From the NCBI RefSeq assembly GCF_016919005.1, contig NZ_JAFFQE010000006.1, positions 62,001-126,000 of the forward strand: a stretch of DNA of 64,000 nucleotides, read 5' to 3'. The stretch is from Desulfopila inferna (GTDB taxonomy: Bacteria > Desulfobacterota > Desulfobulbia > Desulfobulbales > Desulfocapsaceae). The first letter of the stretch is position 1; each line of letters opens with the position of its first letter. The notes under the pieces were generated by a model, which was not told the origin of the DNA, searched no databases, and was given only the letters and a program-made list of their open reading frames with translations. Position numbers and translations under genes: made by a program. Positions 36,499 through 47,056 of the stretch are shown here, in pieces.

Positions 36499-36572
36499 GG
36501 TTGGCGCAGCACACAAGAGGCATTAAAATAGCGTGAGAAGGAGGATACGTTTTCTCACATCAAGGAGGCACA

Positions 36573-36977
36573 ATGAGCACGAAAGCGATTTTCGAAGCGG
36601 TGGATCTCGGCAACCGCATGGAGCACGTCTTCGTGACCACCACAAACGGCAATGGCCTGCCCCACCTGGCTGCCGCCGGCATCATCCGTTACATTAGCGA
36701 AGACCATATTAGCGTTGAAGCATGGTTTTGTCCAGCCACGATTCAAAATCTTGGCGACAACCCCCTTATTTCAGTGGTCGCCTGGGATCCTGCGACTGAT
36801 ATCGGACATCAAATTCTCGGAGAAGTTGAAAAAGTCGAGGAGATCGCCATGATGGATGGTTTCACTGGGGATCTTGAGAGCGAAGAACAGCTGCCTCAGT
36901 CCGAGAGCAGGCTGATTATCCGCGTCGACCAGGTACTCGCCTTCAGCCATGCCCCCCACAGCGATACCGTGGAATGA
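36573..36977 (+). CDS. Pyridoxamine 5'-phosphate oxidase-fold (FMN-binding) protein
   Basis: The 134-residue protein fits the small PPOX split-barrel family: RMEHVFVTTTNGNGLPHLAAAG, then ISVEAWFCPATIQNLGDNPLISVVAWDP, which matches strands that hold FMN in related flavin reductases and heme-degrading proteins. No membrane segment. AAGGAGG is 6 bases before the ATG. Function is unknown beyond the fold. Confidence 0.8.
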   Translation: MSTKAIFEAVDLGNRMEHVFVTTTNGNGLPHLAAAGIIRYISEDHISVEAWFCPATIQNLGDNPLISVVAWDPATDIGHQILGEVEKVEEIAMMDGFTGDLESEEQLPQSESRLIIRVDQVLAFSHAPHSDTVE

Positions 36978-37034
36978 GCTGATATCTCAATCTGGAAAAG
37001 AGATTGTCCATGCTTTTGGAGTGAAGACCGCAGG

Positions 37035-38636
37035 TCATAAGCCGATACCGCTGCGGGTTTCCGCCACCTGCACGCCGCGCCGTTCTATCAGACTACCCTC
37101 GGCCAGATAGAGCTGTACCAGGGCGATGCGGTAATTGACCACGGCCTCTACCTCGGCTATTTGAGTCCGGAGCAGATCACGCTGGGCTTGAGCAACCAGA
37201 AGGGCGGTGCTGCTCCCTACTTCAAATCGCTCCTCTTCCGCCTTCAGGGTCTGCTCCTGAAAGATACGGGTTGCCCTGCTCGCCTCGATCTGCCGGCGGA
37301 GCCGCTCCACCTCGTTAATAGCCAGGTAGACATCCAACTGAACTATCTGGCGAAGATTCTCAATTGCCTCTACGGCCTGTCTGCGCTGAGCAAAAGCGGC
37401 CAGATTGGCTCCCTCGGCAGCACGGTTGCCCAGAAAATGACTCAGACGCAATCCGGCAGTGAAAGCATAGGAGTCGCCGACCACGTCGCTAAAGGAATCG
37501 CCAAATGATTCGCCATACCCGTTTTTCCCCAAAGTCATGAAAAGTTCGAGCCGGGGCAGAAGTCCATTGCGCGTCATAATCGTCTCCAGGCGATTGCGGT
37601 GCAGCCTCAGCCTGGCTTCACCAAGATCGGGGCGGATCTGCTCCGCCAACTTCAGGCGGTCCTCTGTGTTGTCAATCGGCCGGGGCGATACCCCTGGATC
37701 AGTTATGGCTATGATCCTGCTGTTGCGGGCATTGTCAAGGCGGGGGCTGATCAGGCGAAGCAGACGGAGGCGACGATCCTCCAGAAGGCTTTCGGCATTG
37801 ATCAGGGCCTGCACCCGCAAGGCTTCTTCCGCTCTGGCGGCAGCTGCCTCGAATTCAGGCAGGAATCCCACTTCGATGCTCAACTCGATCTCTTCTCGCT
37901 GCTTGCGGGCAACCTCGAGTGACTGCTCAAATATGTCAATCTCCTTGCGCGCCAGAACATACTGCCAGTAAGCAGTTTCAGTATCGGCAAGAAGGATGTT
38001 GATAAACCCCTTCAACTCTTCAATGCTCGCCATTGTGTCAATTTCAGCCTGACGTATACTGACCAGATTGACCGACGACCCGAAACCGCGCAGCAGAGAC
38101 TGGGTTACGCTGAGCTCGGCCCGTGCCTCCTGCTCCTCATCGTCCTCATCAAAAACTGTGGTTTCCCGACCGACCAAAGCCTCGAGCGTAGTCCCGGAGG
38201 GCAGGATCTGCCTTACTCCGGCGGCAAATTGGGTTTCCCTGGTAGAATCATCCCGCCGCACAATGGTACCCCCCCGGTCGCTGTCTCTTTTTTCCCGGAA
38301 ATACCGGAGTTCGGCAAAGAGTTCGGGGTCATAGACTCCACGCTCGATCAATTCGAAAGTTCCGGCAATCACCGGTGAGAGCTGATTGACCTGCAGGTCG
38401 CTGTTGTGGCGAAGAGCCAGCATGACTGCCTGCTCCACCGCAAGCTCTTGCGGAATATCGCTTTCTGATTTCTCCATGATCGGCTCCCCGCGGATCTGCA
38501 GCTGGGTGGGAATAAGTGCCGGATCATCGGCTTTTTCAAAGACAGGCTGCTCCATCGTATCGGCAAAAATCGGTAGACGCTCAACGGAGGCACAACCGGC
38601 GGTAACCATCGCCAATAATCCACCACAGAAGATCAT
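37035..38636 (-). CDS. TolC-family outer-membrane efflux protein (lipoprotein)
   Basis: The protein forms the outer-membrane channel of the RND efflux system encoded upstream. From ATG 38636 it is 533 residues, with a lipoprotein signal ending LLAMVTAGC and two TolC repeats of long amphipathic helices (ELAVEQAVMLALRHNSDLQV, ARKEIDIFEQSLEVARKQRE, QTLKAEEERFEVGS). A longer frame exists to 38861, but its first 75 codons are translated repeat sequence (38640-38855), so I reject that start. The Shine-Dalgarno for 38636 is weak. It is the third gene of the operon. Confidence 0.87.
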   Translation of the reverse strand: MIFCGGLLAMVTAGCASVERLPIFADTMEQPVFEKADDPALIPTQLQIRGEPIMEKSESDIPQELAVEQAVMLALRHNSDLQVNQLSPVIAGTFELIERGVYDPELFAELRYFREKRDSDRGGTIVRRDDSTRETQFAAGVRQILPSGTTLEALVGRETTVFDEDDEEQEARAELSVTQSLLRGFGSSVNLVSIRQAEIDTMASIEELKGFINILLADTETAYWQYVLARKEIDIFEQSLEVARKQREEIELSIEVGFLPEFEAAAARAEEALRVQALINAESLLEDRRLRLLRLISPRLDNARNSRIIAITDPGVSPRPIDNTEDRLKLAEQIRPDLGEARLRLHRNRLETIMTRNGLLPRLELFMTLGKNGYGESFGDSFSDVVGDSYAFTAGLRLSHFLGNRAAEGANLAAFAQRRQAVEAIENLRQIVQLDVYLAINEVERLRRQIEASRATRIFQEQTLKAEEERFEVGSSTALLVAQAQRDLLRTQIAEVEAVVNYRIALVQLYLAEGSLIERRGVQVAETRSGIGL

Positions 38637-38827
38637 TACAAACCCATAATGATACTCTCGTAAAAATATATCGAAGCCTCCGAGAGGGACTCTGGAAAAA
38701 GCTCGATATACTAGGCGCAGTGCCTGAAACGGCGACTTGGCTGAACATGTGGTACGGCAAATTGCCGTTTCAGAACTACAACGACGTTGATCGAGCTTCT
38801 TACAAGTCCATCGATGATCAAATATCT
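38637..38827. repeat. Palindromic repeat cluster between the RND and TolC genes
   Basis: CTGAAACGGC (38724-38733) and GCCGTTTCAG (38764-38773) form a perfect inverted repeat, nested within AAGCTCGAT (38699-38707) and ATCGAGCTT (38790-38798). The left part shares AAAGCTCGATATACT with the repeat at 26297. The cluster interrupts the efflux operon and extends the apparent TolC frame. Confidence 0.6.
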
Positions 38828-41800
38828 TCATGCAGTAGCTTCCCTTTTTTCGGGATGACAAAGTGAATAGACTGCCGGAATCAGAACCAGGGTTATCAGG
38901 GCCGAACCGCCCAATCCGCCTACTACCGCACGCGCCAGTGGAGCCTGGGCATCTGCGCCCTCTCCTACTCCCAGAGCAAGAGGGGTCAGGGCCAGAATGG
39001 TTGTCAATGAAGTCATCAAAATAGGGCGCAGACGTCTCCTTCCGGCCTCGGCTACGGCCTCGTTGACCTTCATACCGTCGCTACGGAGTTTTCCTGTCTG
39101 ATCGACCAGGAGAATGGCGTTGTTGACCACAATGCCGCCAAGCATGATGCATCCTATATAGGACTGTAGATTCAAGGTGGTCCCGGTGAGAAAGAGAATC
39201 AACAGAACCCCCACCGCGGCAACCGGAACGGAGGCCATCACCACAAACGGATCGCGCAGGGATTCATATTGACAGGCCAGCACCATATAGACAAGGAGCA
39301 GGGCAAGCAAGAGCGAGGTCATCAAATCCCTAAAAGCCTTTTGCTGTTCTTCGAAATTGCCGGCCACCATGAGATCATAACCGACAGGACGGGGAATCCG
39401 TTCAATCACAGCCTGGACATCTTCGGCAACAGATCCCAGATCCCTGCCCGCCACATTGGCCTGGACCGTGACTATCCTCTGCTGGTCCTTCCTGTTGATC
39501 AAGATAGGTCCCAATCCGGAACTGTCCCGCACCAGATTACGCAAGGATACCTGATCACCCGAAGCCGTAGTCAGAGTCAGGTCGAGAATTTCATCCAGGG
39601 AGCGATTTTCGGCATCTTCAAGCTGCACGAAAATACGGTACGAATTGCCTTCAGCGCGATACTCTCCGGCCTTGCTGCCGGCAATCGAGGTTTCCAGAAC
39701 TGTGACGACATCCCGCACACTAAGACCGAGATCGGCAGCTTTGTCGCGGTCGACACGAATTTCCTGCTGCGGTAAGCCGGCTTCCTTGCTCGTTTCAATA
39801 TCGGTGATTCCCGGAATATCCTCGATCAGTAAGGCTGTCCTTGCAGCCAGCATATCCAGAGTCGGCAGGTCAAATCCTCGAATCTCAATAGTAATCCCCT
39901 CGATACCTCCAAGTATTCTCTCCAGCAGAAACTGTCCCTGAGGAGCACGGGTTCGAATGGTCATGCCGGGAATTCTGCCATCTAGTTTCTGCCGCAGATC
40001 TTCTGCAATCTCGGTATTGGAACGGTCCCGCTCGGACGCAGGAACCAGTGACAGGCGAATATTGGCCTTGACGGCATCGCCTGGCCTCCAGCCGGAAGCG
40101 CCCATGCGAATTACCCGTGAAACAGCCTCGGGCACGGCGGCATAGACAATTTCCTCCATTTTTCTGGCCTGTTGATCAATCACCCCAAGGCGGGTTCCTA
40201 TCGCCATCTCGCCGCTGACTCTCACTTCGCCCTCGTCACTGGGAGGCAGAAACTCACTCCCGATAAAGGGGAGGAGCAGCAGACTGGCACCAAGCAATGT
40301 CAGCGCCATAAAGACGGTAAGCAGGCGATGGCGCAGAACTCTGAGCAACAGACTGCGATAGCCGATATCCAGGTTTTTGAAAAGCTCATCCGCCCGTGTC
40401 ATCAGTGACCTGATGCGGGGAGAGTGGTTTTTGCCCCTCTGTCCGGGAGCCTCGAGAAGCCTGGAGGCCAGCATCGGCAGAAGAGTCAGCGAAACCAGCA
40501 GCGAACAGATCAGAGCAAAGACAATCACGTAGGAGAGTTCCTGAAAAAGGATCCCGGCCACACCACGCACAAACACCAGAGGTAGAAAGATAACCAGAGT
40601 AGTGATGGTCGCCGCAACGATGGCCGGTCCCACCTCGCGGGCTCCGTTCACCGCGGCTATCCGAGGACTTTCATGGTCTTCTTCGCGGCGCCTGAAAATA
40701 TTTTCGAGAACCACCACGGAGCTGTCAACCATCATGCCGACCCCCAGTGCCAGACCGCCGAGGGTCATCATATTCAGGGTAAAACCGCCGAAATAAATGA
40801 GGGCGAAGGTGGCTATCACCGAAATAGGAATAGCCAGTGATATCACTACCGTCGAGCGAATATTGCGCAGAAAAAAGAGAAGTACCAGAACGGAGAGCCC
40901 GCCGCCGTAGAGGACCGAACGGGCCACATTGGCAATCGACCGTTCGATAAAATTGCCCTGGTTGATAATGGGCACAACACTGATCTGAGGAAAAGCCCTG
41001 TTGACTTCGTCTATCTCTTCGAGCACGGCATTGGCTACTTCCACCGTATTGGCATCAGCCTGCTTGCGGATACCGACATGCAGACCCCGCTGCCCGTTTA
41101 CCCGGACAATGCGCGTCGGTTTCTCATAGGTGTCCAATACCTTGGCAATCTGCCCCAAAGTTACCGCGGCACCCTCCTGGCGAAAGATAATGGTGTTACG
41201 GATCTGGTCAAGAGAGGTAAATTCTGCGGGTGCCCGCAGAGTGAGCTCGTACCTTCCCCGGACAATTTTGCCGGTGGGCAGATCGATATTGGCATTGCGA
41301 ATGGCCTGCAGCACCTGGTTTAGCGGCAGTCTCAGAGCTTTGATGCGGTCGGGATCAAGCTCGACGCGGACCTCGCGGTTAAAACCGCCGAAAAGATCGA
41401 CCTGGGCAACCCCCGGCACCCTGCCGAAGCGGTAGCGCACCTGGTTCTCGACCAGCTCCGTCAATTCCACCGGATCAAGATTGCTGGAAATGCCCAGGAT
41501 GACCACGGGAAAGCCGGCTATATCCCACTTGCTTACCCGGGGGCGGCCGACATCGTCCGGCAGCTCATTGATTTCATCCTCCAGCTTGGCCTGCACATCA
41601 AGGGCGGCCATGTCGACATCGGTTCCCCAGCTGAAGGTGACACGCACGGTACTGCTGCCTTCGGACGACTGCGAGGTCATCTCCACAACACCTGGAACAG
41701 TTCCGACAATCTCTTCTATAATCTGGGTTACCAGGCGCTCCATTACTTCCGGGCTGGCTCCGTCATAATTGGTTCGTATCGAAATGGTCGGCAGTTCGAT

Positions 41801-41917
41801 GCTGGGGAGCAGATCGATCTTCAGGCGGTCCAGGGAAAATAGACCCATAATGATCACAATCAGGGTGATCATTGTCGTAAAAACAGGACGGCGAACACTG
41901 AAGCCGGGAAGATTCAT
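38828..41917 (-). CDS. RND multidrug efflux transporter (AcrB/MdtBC family)
   Basis: A 1029-residue inner-membrane proton antiporter of the HAE1 type. It starts [21 protein letters not shown], has 12 membrane helices with [19 protein letters not shown] in TM4 (the proton-relay Asp region), a large periplasmic loop with [17 protein letters not shown], and the second-half motifs [16 protein letters not shown] and [11 protein letters not shown]. It drives drugs or other compounds from the periplasm into the TolC channel. ATG 41917 overlaps the stop of the adaptor gene by four bases. Confidence 0.95.
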   Translation of the reverse strand: MNLPGFSVRRPVFTTMITLIVIIMGLFSLDRLKIDLLPSIELPTISIRTNYDGASPEVMERLVTQIIEEIVGTVPGVVEMTSQSSEGSSTVRVTFSWGTDVDMAALDVQAKLEDEINELPDDVGRPRVSKWDIAGFPVVILGISSNLDPVELTELVENQVRYRFGRVPGVAQVDLFGGFNREVRVELDPDRIKALRLPLNQVLQAIRNANIDLPTGKIVRGRYELTLRAPAEFTSLDQIRNTIIFRQEGAAVTLGQIAKVLDTYEKPTRIVRVNGQRGLHVGIRKQADANTVEVANAVLEEIDEVNRAFPQISVVPIINQGNFIERSIANVARSVLYGGGLSVLVLLFFLRNIRSTVVISLAIPISVIATFALIYFGGFTLNMMTLGGLALGVGMMVDSSVVVLENIFRRREEDHESPRIAAVNGAREVGPAIVAATITTLVIFLPLVFVRGVAGILFQELSYVIVFALICSLLVSLTLLPMLASRLLEAPGQRGKNHSPRIRSLMTRADELFKNLDIGYRSLLLRVLRHRLLTVFMALTLLGASLLLLPFIGSEFLPPSDEGEVRVSGEMAIGTRLGVIDQQARKMEEIVYAAVPEAVSRVIRMGASGWRPGDAVKANIRLSLVPASERDRSNTEIAEDLRQKLDGRIPGMTIRTRAPQGQFLLERILGGIEGITIEIRGFDLPTLDMLAARTALLIEDIPGITDIETSKEAGLPQQEIRVDRDKAADLGLSVRDVVTVLETSIAGSKAGEYRAEGNSYRIFVQLEDAENRSLDEILDLTLTTASGDQVSLRNLVRDSSGLGPILINRKDQQRIVTVQANVAGRDLGSVAEDVQAVIERIPRPVGYDLMVAGNFEEQQKAFRDLMTSLLLALLLVYMVLACQYESLRDPFVVMASVPVAAVGVLLILFLTGTTLNLQSYIGCIMLGGIVVNNAILLVDQTGKLRSDGMKVNEAVAEAGRRRLRPILMTSLTTILALTPLALGVGEGADAQAPLARAVVGGLGGSALITLVLIPAVYSLCHPEKREATA

Positions 41918-43122
41918 TGTATCGCCTTTTCCGTAGAACCGTTGGTAACCGATATTTCATCGGGAATGGTAATTTGCGAACCGTCATTAAGCAGCTGCTG
42001 GCCCAGGGTAACCACGCGTCCGGTGAGCTGATCACCGACAATCTGAACAGCGTCGCCCTCACGAATGCCCGTATCGACCGGCTTCCAACTGACCGAGCGA
42101 CCATCTTCACTCACCAGAAAGATTCCGCTTCGATCATCACGCTTGGCCAAAGCCTCTTCGGGTACCAAAGTAGCCTCTGCTATTTGCTCAAGAACTACTG
42201 TGGCCCGGATAAACATTCCCGGTTTCAGGCGCAGCTGATCATTGTCAACAACCAGTTCAACCCGCGCCTGACGAGTCGCCTCTTTAAAAACCGGGGCGAT
42301 ACGTTCTATGGTTCCTGAAAATTTTTCACCGGGATAGGCATCGGTTACCAGAGAGACACCGAGGCCTGGCTGCATTCTCGCGTAATCATGTTCTGTTACA
42401 AAAATCACACCGATAATGGGATCGATCTCAACAATGCGAAGCAGAGGGGTGTTCGCCGAAACCGTTGCTCCCTCGTCGACGAAACGCTCCGCGACTACCC
42501 GTCTGTCGGCGCCTCCACTCCATCCTGCCGTAATCCTGGTATACCCCAGCCGGATATTGGCCGTCGCCACCTGTGATTCGGCCCGGGTTACATTCGCCTC
42601 AGCCACTTCGCGTTTTGCCCGCTTGGCAAGATGAGCCGCTTTGGCCGAATCAAGCTGAGTCTCGGAGGCGACTCCCCGCTTCCGCAGGGTCTCCACCCTT
42701 TCCAGCTCACGACCGGCAATCTCCGCCTCACTGCGGGCCTCGGAGAGATTGGCCTGGGCCACGGCAAGATCTGCCCGGGCGAGGGCTACTGCCTGAATAT
42801 ATTCATCGTTCTCCAACTCGGCTACCACCTGGCCGCGCCCAACGAAATCGGCAAGATTGACACTCAACCGTTCCAAGCGGCCACCTACCTTTGGGGCCAC
42901 CACAAATTCCGCTCGGGGTTCAAGAGCCCCGCTGAATGTTCGACGCAGCTGGATGGAATCATGAGTTATGGCTGCAACCTCTACGGGAATCACACGATCT
43001 CCACTTTCCTTCTTCAGTGAATCACCGGACTCTTTGAAAAAGGGTCCATACATCCACAAGAGTCCGCCAATCCCGGCAAGCAGAAGTATGAAGAATGCGA
43101 GTTTGCTCAATGAATATTTCAT
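41914..43122 (-). CDS. RND efflux periplasmic adaptor (MFP/HlyD family)
   Basis: The 402-residue membrane-fusion protein has an N-terminal anchor (about 8-26), biotinyl-lipoyl halves ([29 protein letters not shown] and [23 protein letters not shown]), a helical hairpin and a beta-barrel. It bridges the RND pump and the TolC channel. It is first in the operon MFP-RND-TolC, overlapping the pump gene at ATGA. No regulator is adjacent. Confidence 0.93.
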   Translation of the reverse strand: MKYSLSKLAFFILLLAGIGGLLWMYGPFFKESGDSLKKESGDRVIPVEVAAITHDSIQLRRTFSGALEPRAEFVVAPKVGGRLERLSVNLADFVGRGQVVAELENDEYIQAVALARADLAVAQANLSEARSEAEIAGRELERVETLRKRGVASETQLDSAKAAHLAKRAKREVAEANVTRAESQVATANIRLGYTRITAGWSGGADRRVVAERFVDEGATVSANTPLLRIVEIDPIIGVIFVTEHDYARMQPGLGVSLVTDAYPGEKFSGTIERIAPVFKEATRQARVELVVDNDQLRLKPGMFIRATVVLEQIAEATLVPEEALAKRDDRSGIFLVSEDGRSVSWKPVDTGIREGDAVQIVGDQLTGRVVTLGQQLLNDGSQITIPDEISVTNGSTEKAIQ

Positions 43123-43356
43123 TAATATCTTCCCAAGGAATATGTCTTACTCGAAGGTGTAGTAAAAATGACCAAATTACCACATCAGGATTGCTTTTCA
43201 TATAAGATTCGGAAGTAGCGGAACGATGCTTTGACCTGAGAACACTTTTTCGGAATCGAGTATAATAATCGACAGAACGGCAGATCGGTTTTCCTTTGCA
43301 AGGCCGCAGGAATTTCTTTGGGGGTTCCAGCTTTCGGATATTCTGGAAGAATTTCT

Positions 43357-44802
43357 TTACTCTTCCAATTTCTTTGAATCACTCACAACGGTTTTGGCCA
43401 GATCCGCAAAAACAAAATGGTGCAGAGGAGTGACCGCATACCAGTAGAGTCTGCCCAGCAGTCCACGCGGAATATAGTGGGCTGTTTGCACCAGCTGCTC
43501 GGGTTGGCAGTCAAACTCCAGCCAGGCCTGGCCCGGCAGTTTCATCTGGGCGTAAAGCAGCAGACGTTTTCCGTTTTTGATATCAGCTACTTTCCAGAAA
43601 TCGAGAGCATCCCCGATCCGCAGCTCACGGTGCTGCCTTCTGCCCCTGTTGAGACCGTACCCTCCTGATATTTTATCTATGAATCCCCGCATTCGCCAGA
43701 GAATGTTGTACTTGAACCAGCCCTTTTGCCCACCGAGATCACAGGCAGCCTGAAAAACCTGCTCCTGTTTTTCTCCATTGGCATAGGGAACAATACGGAT
43801 ATCGCGGAATACCGCCCCTCCTGGATCATCGAAATCCTTGACGTCACAGGCCTGTTCGCCGCTGCTGTCGCACCAGCGGCTGATTACCTGATTCTGTTGA
43901 AGTTCGTTGTTGGCCCTGATGACCGCCTCGCGGAAGGACATGGGCCTTATCTCGGGGTAATATTTTTCGGCATGGTCATTCTGCATGACGGTTTCACTCT
44001 TCAGCCCTTCGACAAGGGCGGTTGCCAGCCGGAAAGGCAGAGGGGTGATGAGGATTACCCAGTAGGAAGAGAGACGGGGCGTAAGCAGAGGTACCGGCAG
44101 CAGAAACCGCTTCAGCCCCATTACTTCGGCAGTCTGCATCATCATCTCCTCGAAACTCAAGCGTTCAGCCCCGATATCCACCACTAGATCTCTGTAATAT
44201 CCAATATTTATGGAGGACTCCAGATAATTGAGAACATCTTCTATGCTGATCGGCTGGGTTTTGGTGCGCACCCACTTGGGCGTGATCATAACAGGCAGCT
44301 TTTGGGTAAGATGACGAATGATCTCAAAGCTTGAACTGCCTGAGCCAATGATTGCCCCGGCGCGCAGCCAGATGGTCTGTATTTTCCCCGGTTCGGCACC
44401 GAGAACCTCGCCGGTCTCCAGCCGGCTGAGCAGATGCTTGCTTGCACTTTCCTTGACCCCGAGACCACCGAGGTAAACGATGCGTTTGACCCCGGCTTCA
44501 ATACAGGCCGTGCGGAAATTGTCGGCACTTTTTTTATCAAGCTCCCAGTAATTTTCCTTGCCTCCCATGGAATGAATCAGATAAAAAGCCGTGTCTACTC
44601 CGGCAAGGGCCTGCCTCAGCGGCTCCATGTCAAATGTACTCCCTTCGACAATCTCCACCTGGTCAGCCACTGCGGTGTGAACCTTGCGGCGGTTGCGCAC
44701 CAGAAGGCGCAGCCTGTATTCATCTCTCGGCAGGAGACGTTGACACAATCTTCTGCCGATATATCCGGTTGCACCCGTGATCAGGATTGTTTTTTCAGGC
44801 AT
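43357..44802 (-). CDS. Extended SDR oxidoreductase with C-terminal DUF2867
   Basis: The N-terminal 260 residues are an atypical short-chain dehydrogenase with the NAD(P)-binding TILITGATGYIGRRLCQ, YLIHSMGG and YLGGLGVKES. The C-terminal 190 residues (from about RWCDSSGEQ) match the DUF2867 domain: WFKYNILWRMRGFIDKISGG, GDALDFWKV and IPRGLLGRLYWYAVTPLHHFVF. The combination is widespread in bacteria but its reaction is unknown. It overlaps the upstream DUF523-DUF1722 gene by 8 bases, so they form an operon. Confidence 0.9.
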   Translation of the reverse strand: MPEKTILITGATGYIGRRLCQRLLPRDEYRLRLLVRNRRKVHTAVADQVEIVEGSTFDMEPLRQALAGVDTAFYLIHSMGGKENYWELDKKSADNFRTACIEAGVKRIVYLGGLGVKESASKHLLSRLETGEVLGAEPGKIQTIWLRAGAIIGSGSSSFEIIRHLTQKLPVMITPKWVRTKTQPISIEDVLNYLESSINIGYYRDLVVDIGAERLSFEEMMMQTAEVMGLKRFLLPVPLLTPRLSSYWVILITPLPFRLATALVEGLKSETVMQNDHAEKYYPEIRPMSFREAVIRANNELQQNQVISRWCDSSGEQACDVKDFDDPGGAVFRDIRIVPYANGEKQEQVFQAACDLGGQKGWFKYNILWRMRGFIDKISGGYGLNRGRRQHRELRIGDALDFWKVADIKNGKRLLLYAQMKLPGQAWLEFDCQPEQLVQTAHYIPRGLLGRLYWYAVTPLHHFVFADLAKTVVSDSKKLEE

Positions 44803-45757
44803 GATTTCTCAGCTTCAGCTCCGTGGGATGCGGTTTGAGATAATATTGATCGAGCAGATAGGTTTCGTGGTATTTTCCGGCATAATGATTGATCAGAGTG
44901 ATAGGCACTATCAGCGGTACAAAATGCTGCTTATAGTTGTCAATTACCTTGAGCAGTTCCTGCTTTTCATCACGGCTGAGCATTTTCTTGAAATAACCCA
45001 TCATGTGCATGAGTACATTGACGTGAGAATTGGAGGTGGGTTTGATCTTCATGGCCTCCATCAGCCCCTGTTGATAATTCTGAAACAGTTCAGGGACGTC
45101 CGCGCTGCCTGCCTGCGCCACCAGTTTCCCGAGGTTTCTGTAGATCCTTTCGCTGTGGGCCAGAAGAAGCAGCTTATGTCTGGTATGGAAGGTAACCAGC
45201 GCTCCGGGAGTTCTCTGCCGCAGGGTTTGCCGCCAGCGCCTGTAGACAAAAACGGATTCTATGAAATTTTCGCGCAATACCATGTCATGCAGCCTTCCTT
45301 CCTCTTCCGTCGGAAGCAATGGAAAATGATCCTTGAATATCCCGGCAAAGATCCCTACACCAACATTATGGGGAATGGTATCATCATCATAGACCTTTAC
45401 CCTTTCCATTCCCGACGAAGGCGATCTGCTTTTAAAGATAAAGCCGCAAAGATCCGCAGTTTCAAGCTCCCGGACGCGTTTTAATGCCCAGGATTTCATT
45501 CTCTCAGTATGATCCGTTCCTGTCTTAACGGTGACCAGACGTGGATTTTTCGGATCGCCGATCAGCCGCATGGCCTCACGCGGAATAGGCAGACCGCATT
45601 CGACCTCTGGACAGACCGGTACAAAATCAAAATAATGGCCCAGTGTTTCGGTTATATATTTATCGTGCTTATGTCCCCCGTCATACCGGACGCTTTGGCC
45701 AAGCAGGCATGAGCTGACCCCCATGTGAATTTTTTCGGGCTGCATGTTTTCAGGCAT
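44795..45757 (-). CDS. DUF523-DUF1722 protein (YbgA-like)
   Basis: The first 150 residues form DUF523: MGVSSCLLGQSVRYDGGHK, FVPVCPEVECGLPIPRE and GFIFKSRSPSSGMERVKVY, with conserved cysteines that may bind a metal. The second half is DUF1722: TFHTRHKLLLLAHS, YFKKMLSRDEKQELL and LINHYAGKY. The family is often linked to photolyase or SDR/DUF2867 genes, as here; function is not established. Confidence 0.92.
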   Translation of the reverse strand: MPENMQPEKIHMGVSSCLLGQSVRYDGGHKHDKYITETLGHYFDFVPVCPEVECGLPIPREAMRLIGDPKNPRLVTVKTGTDHTERMKSWALKRVRELETADLCGFIFKSRSPSSGMERVKVYDDDTIPHNVGVGIFAGIFKDHFPLLPTEEEGRLHDMVLRENFIESVFVYRRWRQTLRQRTPGALVTFHTRHKLLLLAHSERIYRNLGKLVAQAGSADVPELFQNYQQGLMEAMKIKPTSNSHVNVLMHMMGYFKKMLSRDEKQELLKVIDNYKQHFVPLIVPITLINHYAGKYHETYLLDQYYLKPHPTELKLRNHA

Positions 45758-45905
45758 AAGTCCCTCATTAGCGCGGCAACTTTCGTGGTTTTTACGAGTT
45801 TATCATTATAATATAGTATACCACATAATATAGCCGTTGCTGCGGGAGAACAATGTCTGCGACACCATTTTATACAAAAACCTGCAATGCGGGAGATCGG
45901 GCTTT

Positions 45906-45944
45906 TCCGAAGTTGGAGTTTATGCCCGTACGGGTGCTTATCGC
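45906..45944 (-). repeat. EVGVYARTGAYR-type repeat, copy 4
   Basis: On the minus strand GCGATAAGCACCCGTACGGG followed by CATAAACTCCAACTTCGG. The EamA stop codon (TAA of CGATAA) lies at its edge. The plus strand reads EVGVYARTGAYR in a chance ORF. Adjacent GCAATGCGGGAGATCGGGC at 45885 recurs at 52828. Confidence 0.65.
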
Positions 45945-46879
45945 GATGTCATTTTCGTCCGGGAAACGCGAAATGTCGTCATAACAATGCCTGCAGATAT
46001 CAATGAAACACCGAAGATATGATAGAGATACACTTTTTCACCAAGGAAGATGATGGCGAGTATGGTGCTGAACACCGGCATGAGATATATAAATGGTCCG
46101 GCCTTGTTGGCGCCTACCATTCTTACCGCCCGGTTCCAGAAAATAAAAGCCAGAACCGAGGCGAACAGGGCCACATAGAGTATGGCCGCCAGGGAGGAGC
46201 CGCTTAAATGCATTGCCTTGCCCAAAGAAATTTCGATGATGTAGAGCGGGAGAAGAAAAATCAGGCCGACGATGACGATACCCGAGAGATAGCTGAAGGG
46301 ATGCAATTCGGCTGGATATCTTTTCAGGTTGGCTGAGTATAAAGCCCAGAAAAGGGCGGCTACCAGTACGAGCACATCTCCCCGATTGAAATCCAGACTC
46401 AGCAGAAACATCATATCTCCTCTGGCCAGGATCAGAGAAACACCGCACAAGGATGTCAACACCCCTAAAACCTGCCTGACGCTCATCACCTCTTTATACA
46501 TAATCCAGGAACATACGGCAATCAGCACGGGAATGCAGGAATTTACCAGCACGGCATTGATAGCCGTCGTCGTCTGCATCGCCAGGTAGATAAGGCTGTT
46601 AAAGCCGGTGACCCCCAGGATACCCTGAATGACGATAAAGCGCAGATGCTGTCGTGCCAGCCGGCGTTGCCGCCAGAGGTGAGCTACACCGAAGAAGGAG
46701 AGAATCAGCAGAGCAAAAGACCAGCGCCAGAAGGAAAGCGCCAGCGGCGGGATCTCGGCATGCATGCCGCGTCCTATAATAAAATTCCCTGACCAGAACA
46801 ATGCGGTTAAGACGAGTAACAGATAAGGCATAAGGCTGCTCGCTGACTCCCCACTCTGCGCCGGATTACCGTCTCTCAT
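45938..46879 (-). CDS. EamA/DMT-family transporter
   Basis: The protein has ten membrane helices in two EamA repeats (LLLVLTALFWSGNFIIGRGM and VLVLVAALFWALYSANLKRY), as in drug/metabolite exporters such as RhaT- or YdcZ-like proteins. The frame is open to 47005, but residues before RDGNPAQ are hydrophilic and unconserved in appearance; I take ATG 46879 or the later ATG 46834 as start, with no clear Shine-Dalgarno. The C-terminal MTSR and stop overlap a dispersed repeat. Substrate unknown. Confidence 0.85.
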   Translation of the reverse strand: MRDGNPAQSGESASSLMPYLLLVLTALFWSGNFIIGRGMHAEIPPLALSFWRWSFALLILSFFGVAHLWRQRRLARQHLRFIVIQGILGVTGFNSLIYLAMQTTTAINAVLVNSCIPVLIAVCSWIMYKEVMSVRQVLGVLTSLCGVSLILARGDMMFLLSLDFNRGDVLVLVAALFWALYSANLKRYPAELHPFSYLSGIVIVGLIFLLPLYIIEISLGKAMHLSGSSLAAILYVALFASVLAFIFWNRAVRMVGANKAGPFIYLMPVFSTILAIIFLGEKVYLYHIFGVSLISAGIVMTTFRVSRTKMTSR

Positions 46880-47005
46880 GAGGAAGTTTATAAAAAAAGG
46901 TAGAACTTCAGGTTTCCCAACAGTTCTTACCATATCAGAGAGATAACGACAATTACCGTGCCGCGGATAGCGGCTCAAATTCGCACCAAAAACCATATTT
47001 CCCAC

Positions 47006-47030
47006 AAAAAAAGCTGTCCGAAGACAGCTT
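47006..47030 (-). terminator. Rho-independent terminator after the DUF1566 gene
   Basis: Minus strand: AAGCTGTC, loop TTCG, GACAGCTT, then a run of T. A perfect 8-bp stem with a UUCG tetraloop, starting 26 bases after the stop. Confidence 0.88.
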
Positions 47031-47056
47031 GAAGGTGAAAAATGGAATTAATTATA

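Noticed and set aside
38637-38861. TolC start at 38861
   Set aside because: The added 75 residues are repeat-derived and precede a complete lipoprotein signal peptide.
45837-46022. 61-codon plus-strand ORF with EVGVYARTGAYR
   Set aside because: The shared peptide is the translation of a non-coding repeat; the rest overlaps the EamA gene.
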